From: Lactarius indigo
Lineage: Eukaryota; Basidiomycota; Agaricomycetes; Russulales; Russulaceae
NCBI GenBank assembly: GCA_025766275.1
Contig: JAFKAC010000071.1
Coordinates: 186,001-250,000, forward strand
Length of the DNA stretch: 64,000 nucleotides
Reading direction: 5' to 3'
Each line of letters opens with the position of its first letter. The first letter of the stretch is position 1. This document shows, piece by piece, positions 33,282 through 42,782 of this stretch. The notes below the pieces were generated by a model. The model searched no databases. It was not told the origin of the DNA and saw only the letters and a program-made list of their open reading frames with translations. A program made the position numbers and the translations under genes.

Positions 33282-33871
33282 TCACCTCTTCTGGTGAGGC
33301 GGGTGACAGTCCAACTGTCCAGGTTCCAGGGGTAGTAGACTTTGTACGCGGGGAGGAGGATAGCTCTATCCGGACGATGGGGTCTTTGTGATCGGCGGAT
33401 CCAATGGTATTCTTCCCAAATACCAAAGTGGGTCAGGGTCGTTTTACTTCTCCACAAGAAGTCTTGGAAGTACAAGGGGCTTGTCGAGACCTTGCTTATA
33501 CGTGTAAGTGGCTGGGAAAAGTACAGGGTTCCAAGATTGTGCCGATTTTGGTACAACAGAGAACAGTGTCTTCTGAACATGTCGAGTTCTCGGGGGGTTC
33601 GGGTTGGTAGGCTCTTGGTTACTAGGATAGCCTCAGGGAGATGACAATGGATTTCTCGGGGTTGGGTCTCGAGGTACTGAGCTTCGTCACTGCTTGTGGA
33701 ATGCTGCCTTGCAGTCGGGGTTGCTTGGATACTGGGGTACACCAGTTCACTCGGACCGGCTTGGTTAATACTCAGAAGGGGAATCTGGGTGTTGGTAGCT
33801 CGGTGAGCTCTGGGGGCCCTTCTTGGGGTTACAGGGGTGCTGGGAGTAGAGACTATGGGCCGATCGTCCAC
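33278..33871 (-). CDS. ORFc of element D, directly upstream of gag (unknown function)
   Basis: 197 residues, starting MDDRPIVSTPSTPVTPRRAP, with a basic Ser/Thr/Pro N-half and an aromatic C-half (SPLYFQDFLWRSKTTLTHFG, IWEEYHWIRRSQRPHRPDRA, KVYYPWNLDSWTVTRLTRRG). Its TGA overlaps the gag ATG by 4 nt, the geometry used for termination-reinitiation coupling. A 9-bp hairpin lies about 110 bp upstream. I do not recognise a family. Confidence 0.6.
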   Translation of the reverse strand: MDDRPIVSTPSTPVTPRRAPRAHRATNTQIPLLSINQAGPSELVYPSIQATPTARQHSTSSDEAQYLETQPREIHCHLPEAILVTKSLPTRTPRELDMFRRHCSLLYQNRHNLGTLYFSQPLTRISKVSTSPLYFQDFLWRSKTTLTHFGIWEEYHWIRRSQRPHRPDRAILLPAYKVYYPWNLDSWTVTRLTRRGE

Positions 33872-33959
33872 TTGGAAGAGACGATGAGTTCTTCTTTGGG
33901 CAACGTGTGAGGATGCCAGGTTAATTTCCCAATGAATTGGATCCAGGGTTTGACTCGGA

Positions 33960-33998
33960 AAATTGTCAAATTTTACACTCGTAAAATTTATCTTGACA
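33960..33998. other. Inter-ORF hairpin between ORFb and ORFc
   Basis: AAATTTTAC-ACTC-GTAAAATTT is a perfect 9-bp stem with a 4-nt loop, extended by outer TTGTCAA/TTGACAA arms. It lies in the 138-bp gap between two minus-strand ORFs. Confidence 0.6.
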
Positions 33999-34009
33999 AT
34001 CTACACTAT

Positions 34010-34993
34010 CTAGACCTTTTCTCTATAAGGTAGATAGTTAACTCCAGGGGACCACAACACTATGTTGGGGGGTGTCAGGGGGGTGTCGGGACAATAATCG
34101 CAGGTGCAGACTTCTTGAGAGCACCAACAGGGGCCTGTGGTCAGAGTTGGTCCCCAACTGTTGTTTGGGCTAGGCGGCTGGTTAGTATCTCCATTATGCA
34201 AGGAGATGTCGGAGTCTGAAGATTTGTCTTCAGTTTCAGGGGAACTAGGGGGAAGCTGATCTGTAATTCGGCAGAGCAAGGGCGGAGTCCAGAAAGTTTC
34301 TCTAGCGTTGAGAATTGAGACTAACTCTGGGTCGTCAGAGGTAGAAGGGGGGTAATGCCAGATACTGGGGTTGATGAGGTTCTGGTCAGGGTTGGACAAG
34401 GTAGTTTCCCACACAGAGGTGGTGAAGGAGTATGTGAACTCCGAACTGTCAGAGATTACTAGTTGGGGGGCAGAGTCAGGGTGAATGACCACTCGGAGTT
34501 CTTGGAAGGAAATCTGTATTTCCTGATATGTGAGGCGGAGTTGGTCGACAAAGTGAAGAGAGAAGCCGTCTTCGAGTTGCCGGATGTAATGGTCACTATG
34601 AGGGGGAATGTGGACAAACCAAAGATAGTTGTTCTTGGCCCACACTAGGAGTTGGTCTGTTGGATGGTTGGTGGCGGAGACGGAGTTGGAAAGGTGCCAG
34701 TAAAGGAGCTGTTTGTCGGCAGCCTTGACGACTTCAGAAAGATCATCAATGAACTCATGGTAAACCCTCTCAGGGATGACTTCTCCAAAGTCAAAGAGGT
34801 CGATGAGGGTACGTAAGGCAGTGGGGGGTTCTGTCCAACAGTCAAGGTGGGGGTTATCAATGAGGTCGTAAGTGGAAGTGATGGGGTAATAGTGGTCAAG
34901 TTGCTGCTGCCTGTGGGACTCGAAGTTAACTTGGGCTCGCATGAGCCTTTGTTCTTCGGATAAGTTGAAGGTAAATGGAGTAGAAGGAGGCAC
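34010..34993 (-). CDS. ORFb of element D (unknown function, Cys cluster near C-end)
   Basis: 327 residues, starting MPPSTPFTFNLSEEQRLMRA. The body is helical and aromatic (LIDLFDFGEVIPERVYHEFI, LLVWAKNNYLWFVHIPPHSD, HFVDQLRLTYQEIQISFQEL), followed by an acidic Ser-rich linker (PETEDKSSDSDISLHNGDT). CWCSQEVCTCDYC near the end gives six cysteines in 13 residues, possibly metal-binding but not a CCHC knuckle. No signal peptide. The ORF is uninterrupted, unlike pol of the same element. Confidence 0.55.
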   Translation of the reverse strand: MPPSTPFTFNLSEEQRLMRAQVNFESHRQQQLDHYYPITSTYDLIDNPHLDCWTEPPTALRTLIDLFDFGEVIPERVYHEFIDDLSEVVKAADKQLLYWHLSNSVSATNHPTDQLLVWAKNNYLWFVHIPPHSDHYIRQLEDGFSLHFVDQLRLTYQEIQISFQELRVVIHPDSAPQLVISDSSEFTYSFTTSVWETTLSNPDQNLINPSIWHYPPSTSDDPELVSILNARETFWTPPLLCRITDQLPPSSPETEDKSSDSDISLHNGDTNQPPSPNNSWGPTLTTGPCWCSQEVCTCDYCPDTPLTPPNIVLWSPGVNYLPYREKV

Positions 34994-35075
34994 TTAAATC
35001 ACTTGATTTAAGTCCAAAACCCAAGTAAGTAAACACTTACTTACTTTGCATTGCACTTAAAACACTTGTTTCAAG
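34994..35075. other. Hairpin cluster between ORFa and ORFb of element D
   Basis: Two perfect stems sit side by side: ACTTAAATCA-CT-TGATTTAAGT and AAGTAAGTAA-ACAC-TTACTTACTT. A third, imperfect one is built on ACTTAAAACACTTGTTTCAAG. A TATATA stretch lies at the ORFa side. It could be an internal promoter, a translation-control element or a splice region; on the minus strand GTAAGTAAGT is a donor-like site. Confidence 0.55.
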
Positions 35076-35100
35076 ACAAGGCAAATATATAACCACTTAT

Positions 35101-36270
35101 CTAAAGTGGTTGGTTATTGGGGAAAGTGGAAATGAAACTAAAGGGGTCGGCAGGGATACGAGGGGAAAAACAGTAAGCAAGAAGGTGGGGGGCAGAACGA
35201 ACCAAGTCCTCAAAGAAGTAGGCCTGGTGGTAAGCGTAAATTTGTCCGTTAACAGCGAAGCGTAAATGTCTGTAAGTGGTCACAACTCTCCTGTCCAAGA
35301 AGTCCTGAATCTCTAGGGTCACTAGAGAGTCAATGTACCCTGCCCTGTAGATGTTAGTGAGGGGGGCAAAGACGCGCCGCAGACCTTCCCTAAAATCGTA
35401 ACGGATAGTCCCAAAGGGGGTGTTGGGGGAGGGGAGGTTGTAGATGGCCTTGGAACAGACGTACAGGGGATAGAAGTTGGGATGTTGAGTGGGGTCAACA
35501 GTACGGGGAAAGAGGGTGTAGACGTGGGGAGGAAGGAGGCGGAAGGGAGTGACCGAGGGAAAAACCAGGGGAAAATTAATGAGGGAAGTGGCGAGGGGAA
35601 CCTTAGTAATTAGTTCCCTGAGGGTGGTGGAGGCAGGCCGCCAAGACTCTCCTTGGGGGGTGATGATGGGGATGTACTGGTGGGGGTGTTCTCCTTGGGA
35701 AAGGAGGCAAGGGGGGGCTAGATAGGTGGTGGCGGCGGCAGGGGGAATATTCTCCTGGTCGGGGTGAGGGGCCGGAGGGAAGACGGGGCCTTGTTCTGCT
35801 ACTCGCTCATAGTCAATCGGCAAGTCGGGGGTGGCAAGGCGGGAGGGGACCGGAACAGGAGACGGAGAGCGACGAGGAGTCGGAGGAAGAACAGAAGGTG
35901 GTGAAGGAGAGCCACGAAGGGAAACAGGAGGGTGGGGGGTCAGGACATGGAGGGGAGGTGCAGACTCGGTATGGGGTTCAGGGGTCAAGGGGGTAAGGTT
36001 CCCGTTGAGGTCGATGATCTCAAGGACCTCTTCGTAGAACTGGGCAGTGCTGGGAGACAGACGACGGGGGGACAGACGAGGGGTGGCTTCTTCAGCCAGA
36101 GCGTAGGGGTAAACTAGTTCAGGGGTTGCATCCCAAACAAGGGCAACAGGGGAAGTGCAGGAAAAGTTGAGGGGGCTACCTTGGTTGTTGAACTCCAACT
36201 GGTAGCTGGCAGAATCTCCGTCCCACTGACCGTACTGTGAGAAGTCGTACTCATAGTTGTAGTCAGCCAC
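35101..36270 (-). CDS. ORFa of element D (first ORF after 5' LTR), shares PIDYERVA with ORF3
   Basis: 389 residues, starting MADYNYEYDFSQYGQWDGDS only about 40 bp after the 5' LTR. It has a Pro/Ser-rich middle (SPSPPSVLPPTPRRSPSPVP), then TPDLPIDYERVAEQGPVFPP, and a C-half with YIPIITPQGESWRPASTTLR, LFPRTVDPTQHPNFYPLYVC and RFAVNGQIYAYHQAYFFEDL. ORF3 of element E has a similar Pro-rich leader and EDAPIDYERVAANDNP, which suggests that an ORF3-type gene was moved to, or originated in, the 5' position. The frame is intact. Function unknown. Confidence 0.6.
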   Translation of the reverse strand: MADYNYEYDFSQYGQWDGDSASYQLEFNNQGSPLNFSCTSPVALVWDATPELVYPYALAEEATPRLSPRRLSPSTAQFYEEVLEIIDLNGNLTPLTPEPHTESAPPLHVLTPHPPVSLRGSPSPPSVLPPTPRRSPSPVPVPSRLATPDLPIDYERVAEQGPVFPPAPHPDQENIPPAAATTYLAPPCLLSQGEHPHQYIPIITPQGESWRPASTTLRELITKVPLATSLINFPLVFPSVTPFRLLPPHVYTLFPRTVDPTQHPNFYPLYVCSKAIYNLPSPNTPFGTIRYDFREGLRRVFAPLTNIYRAGYIDSLVTLEIQDFLDRRVVTTYRHLRFAVNGQIYAYHQAYFFEDLVRSAPHLLAYCFSPRIPADPFSFISTFPNNQPL

Positions 36271-36311
36271 TGGAGCAGCCCAGAGTCAGTCTATTGGTTA
36301 GACTGTCCAAG

Positions 36312-36986
36312 TGTGATGACTCACTGTCACTCGACAGGGGGTCACGACGTAGGCAGAGACTGGGGGCTGAGTAGGGTGTGGAGAAGAGATGCTCGACGAC
36401 AGAAGAACACAAGATACACTCTTGGCTCAAAGAGGAGTAGTGGCGCACGATGAGCGGGGCACTCGAAGGAGCTGAGAGGCAAGAGGGAGGATGTCACAAG
36501 TGGACAGTCTGAGGGACTGTCCATAGAATTGCACCAGCTTATATACTACAGAGGGTGGTCTGTGCATAGTTTTAGGGCAGGCTTAGGGCCTGTCCATGGG
36601 TGCTGCGCAGTACTGCACAAGGGAACATTCTAGAGACATCTAACAATAGAGTCCAATCAAAGAGGTTTAAACATAGAACGACTGAGCTGCAGTCGATGGC
36701 ACAATCTTGCGTCAGGATGGTGTGATTCCACAGTCAATGCGGAAATCCCCAAGGGGTGGTGACTTGGTTGATTATCTTCGTTGATTGATCAACAATCAAC
36801 TGTTGATTAGTACACTGTGTACACAACACGTGGCTTGAGAGATGTGACAGATCACGTGATCATTTGAGAACTGAATTCAAACTCCGAGTCGGAATTCCCC
36901 TTTAGGAAGGTGATTACATAAGACTGGGCCAACGCGGACCGGTCCCAAGCACCCTTGAGTCACAACCGGGTTATAGGTTCATGACA
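36312..36986 (-). repeat. Right (5') LTR of element D
   Basis: On the minus strand TATATAAG (36545) lies 35 nt before AGACTGTCCA (36510-36501), which pairs with the PBS at 36300-36311 next to the LTR. Confidence 0.9.
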
Positions 36987-36991
36987 GGCGC

Positions 36992-38511
36992 CAGCACTGC
37001 ATCCCACACTTGCGGCGCTCTACATCGTATTAGACGCTGATGGTGATCTTTCAGAGATCACCAGAACAAACCCCAGCCTTGAGGGGCATGAGTATTACCA
37101 ACCTGGGGCCAAGTTCCCCCAGGACATCTTGGACTTGTTGCTGAGCGAGGGTCGCTGGTGGGAAACCCTTGGTGAGTCATTACAAACTGTCTCATTTGTT
37201 TTCTCAATGTCTCCCCACAGTTGCCAAGTCTCAAAATGTGGGACCACCACCAAAGACAGTCCCACATCACCTGCCGAGGGTGAAGCTCATCCTGCCGGAT
37301 CCACCTGCCGACTATGCAGCAATGCAGGTGGATGGGTTGCAGAAGGTGAGTAATTATATCTCTATTCCTCTGATCATTCTGACTTCCTCCAACAGTTGCT
37401 AAGGGCCACCCGCAACTGAAGGCAGCACAAAAAGGCTGCTGAAGCTGCTGCCGTGGCTGATTTGAGGAAGCGTAAGCAGCCTTTGCCTTCAGGCGACAAG
37501 GCCAAGAAGCACCACGCAGGGCCCATGCAGCAGCAATGTAGGCCTGCACTCAATGACAAGGATGAGTTTGAGAGTGAGGAAGACGACAGCAAGAGCAACA
37601 GCTCCAGTGACAATGGCTATGAAGAAGAGGATGAGATCGAGGAGGAAGACAAGATTGAGGAGGACAATGAGGAGGACGAGGAGGATGAGATCGATGACAA
37701 CAACAACAACAAAGATGAAGACGGCAAGGGTGCAGAGGGTGAGGGAGAAAATGAGGACGAGGGGTATAAGTTTGAGGTGCATATTCATTATCTTTTCATT
37801 ATTTGCAGCTAAAGGAAATATAAATAGTGCTCTTGATGCGCCCGTGCAGGGGTCAACTGCCAGACAAGGCCAACAGGGCCTTGCATTTGCTGCAAGGAGA
37901 AGAAGCAGCAATGCAGTCTGATGCCCATCAATGTGAAGACAGGCAAGGCAGATCAGTGGATGCTGACAGCCAGGCAGGTCTTCAAGTTCCACCTTGAGCA
38001 GCTCAAGGGGAAGCAGCCAAGGCACGGGGTCAGGGTGGGTTCAAACTCGGTAGTGTTGGCCTCGAGGATGGTTGGGAGGATGAAGCTGGACAGCGGGTCA
38101 TCTCATGGCCATTCTTGCTTGGCAGCTTCAGTTTCACCATCTGCAGCTGAGTCGCCCACCCCACCCTCTACAGCTGAGTTGCCAGTCCCACCCTCTGCAG
38201 AGCTGTTCCCTGCTGTTGATGCAGCTGCTGAGCCCTCTGTCCCTACTCCTGCTTCCATTCCCATTATCTCTCCTGCCACCACCCCTTCCACTGTTGCCGC
38301 CATTCCTCCTACCACTGCTGCCACCATTCCCCCTGCCGCTGCCACTCCCATTCCCCCTACCCCTGCCGCCGACTCTCCTGTTCCCATTGACAACCACTCC
38401 CCTTCCATAGCCCTCGCTCTCTGTCGGCACATGTCATTGAAGAGGAAGAAACTTGTGCCATATGTCTTGGTGCCGAACCCACCACCCTCAGTCTCCTCCT
38501 CACGAAAGCAA
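36992..38511 (+). pseudogene. Host gene, middle exons: acidic region and Zn2Cys6-like motif with two nonsense codons
   Basis: Exons about 36992-37171, 37221-37345, 37396-37776 and 37828-38511, with donors GTGAGT, GTGAGT and GTGCAT. Proteins: RTNPSLEGHEYYQPGAKFPQ, PRVKLILPDPPADYAAMQVD, a Lys-rich stretch (AAVADLRKRKQPLPSGDKAK), a long Glu/Asp run, then CS-stop-CARAGVNC, QTRPTGP and CICCKEKKQQC. With the stop read as one residue the spacing is CX2CX6CX7CX2CX6C, the fungal binuclear zinc cluster pattern. Both stops (after RATRN and inside the first Cys pair) are TGA. The C-half is Pro/Ala/Thr repeats. It is interrupted again by LTR G3. Confidence 0.6.
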
Positions 38512-39127
38512 TGTTGATAAGTGACCCTTGCGCACTTAGCGGCTCGTACGGACCAGACTTGCAGCATGGACTGCTTTAGATTAGATTAATTGGACCTGTA
38601 CATTACTTACATTTGATCTGTACAATCTAGCGCTAATCATTGCGTCATGTATGACATCATGTACTATGACATCATGTAGAACACTCCGGACACTTCATTG
38701 TACTCAGTCCTTTGTTCTCCTTTAGTTCTTATCTTTATTATGATGTCACTATGATATCATCCTTGTCTGGACTTTCCTTGTTCTTGCACGCCTTGTTCCC
38801 TTTACACACACTCCTTTGTCCTGTTGTAGAACAATGCGTCCCTTGTATTCTGTGACACTCTGTTACTTACCTTGTAGTTGTGTCACCCTCCTGTATAGTA
38901 TAAGTAGTAGTGCTTGTACGCTCCTGGTCCACATCAGTTCCCTCACTGTTGTGTGCCAGGTATGTCTCTTCCTCTCAATTGTATAATCAGTTCCCTCACT
39001 GTTGTGTGCCAGACTTCCACTCTGCTTCACTCTGCTTGACACCCCTGTGCTGCTTCCAGTCACCCTCTATATCTCACCACAGTCTTATCAGTCACTGTGA
39101 GTATAGTTCTTATGTGTCTGTTCATCA
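38512..39127 (+). mobile_element. Solo LTR G3 in last exon of host gene
   Basis: 616 bp, TGTTGATAAG to TTCATCA, with AGCAA at 38507-38511 and 39128-39132. It has the same family layout as G2, here with the intron-like donor GTATGT between the two copies of the start motif. Confidence 0.92.
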
Positions 39128-39132
39128 AGCAA

Positions 39133-39261
39133 AGCTCTGCCACTCAGGAGTCGCAAGTGCCATCTCCCAGCAGCAGCAGCATGGAGGCCTTGGAAAGAAG
39201 GGTAGCTGCAATTGAAGAATGGATACACACACAAGATGAGAACTGGAAGGGTGGATTGTAA
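39133..39261 (+). pseudogene. Host gene, C-terminal coiled-coil end
   Basis: Rejoins in frame after G3: SSATQESQVPSPSSSSMEAL, then ERRVAAIEEWIHTQDENWKG and TAA at 39259. It has a short heptad-like helix. Confidence 0.6.
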
Positions 39262-40036
39262 GACCTTTTTCATACTTTACGCATTTTCGGCATCTTTTTT
39301 GTCCTGTTCACTATTTCTCTCTGCCTCAGTATCTCTTTACATACTTGTCTCACATCTAGCTAGTTCACTGCCCTACTGTACAATTTCTGTATCAAATTCA
39401 ATCTCCATTTGCTGTCTTGTTTCGCCCTGTGTGATTGTGAGTTGGTCATAATGTTTCAGCAGCTGTTCAGAGCTGGTCAAATAACTCACAAACAGTCTGA
39501 TTTTATCGCTTAGAGTCAGTGGAGGATTCCTCAGTGTTTGAGAATATCTACCTCCCCAAATATTTTCAGATCTCCGAAATCTTATTTACCAAGGCAGCAA
39601 AAATGTTGGCTTGAGCTGCCACAACACTAGATCATTGTCAAGGCATTTAATGGTGCTGAAAATTTGCACAACACATGTATAGATAGATATTTACGTTACA
39701 CTCTGAGAGACGCTTGGTACAAGTGAGAATTCAGAAAAGGGATGTGAGGGAGATACTAATCATCTGCAGTGGTGCATGCCCCTTGCTCCTCCTCCTTCTA
39801 GTGACCCACTCTGGTCCTGGCAGACATGCCGCTGCTCCTATTGGACACATTCACCTTCTAGAGTCAATGAGGAAGCTATCACTTACTTAATTTGCTTAGC
39901 CTGCTCAGTAGGCCGCGTTACACATGCTGAGCACCGAGTGTCATTCTGTGCATTTGTCAAATGGTGATCAACTTTCTGGCGCTTGGAGGGGGGGGTATCG
40001 GCAGTTGCCTGAGTAAGAGGCCCTGAGTGAGAGGCA
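39262..40036. other. Non-coding interval, no gene recognised
   Basis: AT-balanced sequence with only short shadow ORFs; no LTR ends, repeats or conserved motif seen. It separates two convergent gene fragments. Confidence 0.4.
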
Positions 40037-40578
40037 CTAGATTGAATTTAGGTCACTTACATGGTCATCAGGGGAGCATTCCTGGGCAGGACCTGTCCTT
40101 GAGCTGCCAATGGGAGCTGGGTGCTGCGTGATGATGCGAGGGTGAGGGCAAGGGCGAGGGCAAGTCTGAGTCCAAGTGTGAGGAGGTGGAGGAGGTGGTG
40201 GGGGGTTGGGAGGGTGTGGGGGCAGAATTCCCCCATCTTCTTGCATCGGCAGCTCCTCATGAGGCTGCTGGCCATTGGCACTCTGGTGAGGGTGAGGCCA
40301 AAGTTACAGAAACATAAGGGAGCTCAGCTACTTACACTGCTTGGACTCCCAGCACCATCTTCTTGGCTTTGTCCATTAGACCCACCCCTGGTTGAATGCT
40401 CACCATCATAATGCTTGTTAGCCTTATCCACTTTCTTGAAGCGGAATGGGATCTCACCAGCAGCTCACCTCTGTATCCAGTGCTTGAATAGGGAGTTGGC
40501 ATCATCAAGACGAATGTGATGGTATTGTGTCAGAGTGACCCCCTCCAGCAGGTACTCAGCAGCGATAAAGTTGCCTTG
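40037..40578 (-). pseudogene. Hypothetical gene fragment truncated by a B-like LTR
   Basis: Minus-strand exons: GNFIAAEYLLEGVTLTQYHH, IRLDDANSLFKHWIQR, then a TGA, then AAGEIPFRFKKVDKANKHYD and GQSQEDGAGSPSS. A GTAAGT...CACCAG intron follows, then a Pro-rich exon (LPMQEDGGILPPHPPNPPPP). The 5' part is lost at the LTR starting at 40579. No known domain. Confidence 0.45.
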
Positions 40579-42059
40579 TGTTACGATTGCATGTGTTGAA
40601 CCCTTACTGTACCGGTTGTGACTACAGCAGTAAGGTAGATTAGTCACGGACTTAGGGGATTATGATGTAGTACGATAGGAGATTCATGCGATTGCTGACT
40701 GACACTTGACTCGATCCTAGTACTGGTAGTATTAGTATTAGGATTGTGCTACTTACGCGATACATCAGATGCTACAATACAGTGACCCATAGCAGCACTT
40801 GAAAGCCTGCTCAACTTGTATTTAAGGAAGCTGTGGAAGACCAAGATACGCCATCTTGGTCTTCTTCAATCGTCACTTCTCTGCCTCATATTCTATCCCA
40901 GTTGTGTGGGACTTCTATTTGAATGAGCCTTTGCCTGCGTAGTGCCTGCAAGCATCTACATTTGCCTTCGTGCCATATGTCTCATGACATGTCCAGCTAA
41001 GTTGACAGTCGCTTTCCAAGCTCAAGTCGAGCTAACATCCTGACGGCGTTACATTAAGACCAAGATATTCCATTGTGGCGACTGCTAATACTCACGACCA
41101 GTGGATGAACTTCCATCCATATAACTTAGAACAAAGAGGAGACTGAAACGTACCCACCTGATTTTTGGGACAGCCCAGTAGAGAGAACGAGGCAACGAAA
41201 CAGGATATTTCGTCGAGTTCAACAGACCTACGAGGTTCCGACCTGTTGAGTTCAATTTCGAACATTTGTGTTGGGTAGAGATTACGTGGAACCCAATAGA
41301 TCACCGCTGGGATGTTATCAGACCAGCAGGAAGGAATTACCAGTGCGACATTGATACGCAAGAACTCAACTCATGAGTGGACTGGGGACCAATTGACAGA
41401 CAGTTACAAGAACATTCAACCAGAGAAGCCATTAGTGAAGAAACAGAAGAAGAAGAATAAAGCGAAGAAGCCCGACCACAAAGTGTCAGACCAATCGAAC
41501 AGTACACTATCCAACGAGCTGAGTCCCTACACATTTCTGAACAGCCAAAAGTCATCCATGTACGATCACCCACAGCAGAAATGGCAACCACCACCTTAAC
41601 CGCAGAAGAAATCATCACCATCTGAGAGCAGGCTGCACGAGACGCAGCTGAAGCCATATGACAAGGATCACAAGTACACCTACTCCCGATCAAACCAGAA
41701 ACCGGAGTACGAATGACCACAGACGATGCGGCAATCTTCAGAGCCATAGGGCCTGACCAAGGAGATCCACCATCAGCCGAGCAACAAGGGATACCCCTGG
41801 ACCCACCACCAGGAAGGGGAGGACCCCCAGGGGACAACTTTCCGCACCGACAAAGTGGAGGGGGGCTGCCCCTGGACATACCAAGAGGAGGCCTGCCGGC
41901 AGGAGGACCACTGGGTGGAGGAGCCCTGGGAGGAGGAGGACATGGACATGAAAAACTAACAGGTGAGCCCCCATCCATATTTGATGGCGACCGTACCAAG
42001 GTGGACTCATTCCTCACACAATGGCATGTCTATTGGGGGATGAACCTTGATGCCCCCGT
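40579..42059 (+). mobile_element. Truncated B-like chromovirus (5' LTR and start of gag)
   Basis: The LTR at 40579-41053 (TGTTACGATT to GCGTTACA) shares with B the ACCAAGATACGCCATCTTGGTCTTC hairpin (here split for length: ACCAAGAT, ACGCC, ATCTTGGT) and the following TTAAGACCAAGAT PBS. Gag (FNPIDH-type leader, then TDDAAIFRAIGPDQGDPPS, EKLTGEPPSIFDGDRTKVDS and WHVYWGMNLDAP) aligns with B but carries stops. It ends abruptly at the LTR of element E, and its remainder is not found beyond E, so flanking DNA has been deleted. Confidence 0.8.
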
Positions 42060-42745
42060 TGTAACGTTACAGTAGGAACTTTCAGCTCGGCGTGAGCAAG
42101 TCTGGTCTTTCTATGTCAATAGGCAAGGGTTCAGCCGGTAATGGCAAGGTTTAAGTGGTTAACAAGGATCTCAGAGTATGACACAATACTCAAGATGTGA
42201 GTGGAGTTCAAGGGGGTTCAAGAGGTTCGACGATTTAGCAGAGAGTTACCCCAAGGGAATGGGAAAACAATGTATACTGTGATGGTAAAGAAGTTGAGTC
42301 TAAGGATACAAGCTACCTAGGGCCAAACTTATATAGAAAAAGGTTTGTTTGTGTGGAACAAACAAATGGCGCAATCCACAGCAAGCGTGAGAAGAAAGTA
42401 CAGCAATCCACAGCAGGCACGGGAAAAAGAAGAAAGTGTGCACAGCTATCCGCAGTAAGTGTGAGAAGAAACAAGGATATAAAAGGCAAGTGAGACATGT
42501 CTCAGTTTTAACAAAAGTGAGACACCTGCCATAAAAGGGTGCATTTAGCCCAAGTATAGTAGTAATAAAGACTTATAAGGACAATGAGTGTCTCATTGTC
42601 TCACTTTGCACTAGGAGAGAATCTTAAGGCTCCTAGTGCGCAGCAAGTCCAAGAAAGGGAAAGCCAAGAAAGGAAAGACTTTCCCATGAACGCAAGTGTA
42701 AGTAAGAAACTAATAGTAAAGTCAAAACAAGTCCAGTCCGTAACA
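42060..42745 (-). repeat. 3' LTR of element E
   Basis: 686 bp from TGTAACGTTACAG to CCGTAACA. It begins at the break in the B-like gag. No second copy is seen in the window. Confidence 0.75.
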
Positions 42746-42782
42746 TTACCCTCCCTTCAGAGTCCTTGTCGTCTCGATGTCC

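Larger units (their letters stand above)
18147..36986 (-). mobile_element. Chromovirus D (Ty3/gypsy) with extra 5' ORFs, interrupted by LTR C and element B
   Basis: LTRs at 18147-18833 and 36312-36986 run TGTGAT...TGACA, and GGCGC flanks both sides (18142-18146, 36987-36991). Without nested insertions it is about 9.8 kb. Minus-strand order from the 5' LTR: ORFa, ORFb, ORFc, gag, protease, RT-RNase H, integrase, chromodomain. A polypurine tract (AAAAAGGGGATAC on minus) abuts the 3' LTR. The PBS (36300-36311) pairs with a motif in the LTR. Unlike A, B and E it has nothing after the chromodomain but three ORFs before gag. Pol carries several TGA stops. Confidence 0.88.

Noticed and set aside
37489..38025. 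Minus-strand ORF with hydrophobic runs
   Set aside because: Antisense shadow of the Glu/Asp-rich exons of the plus-strand host gene.
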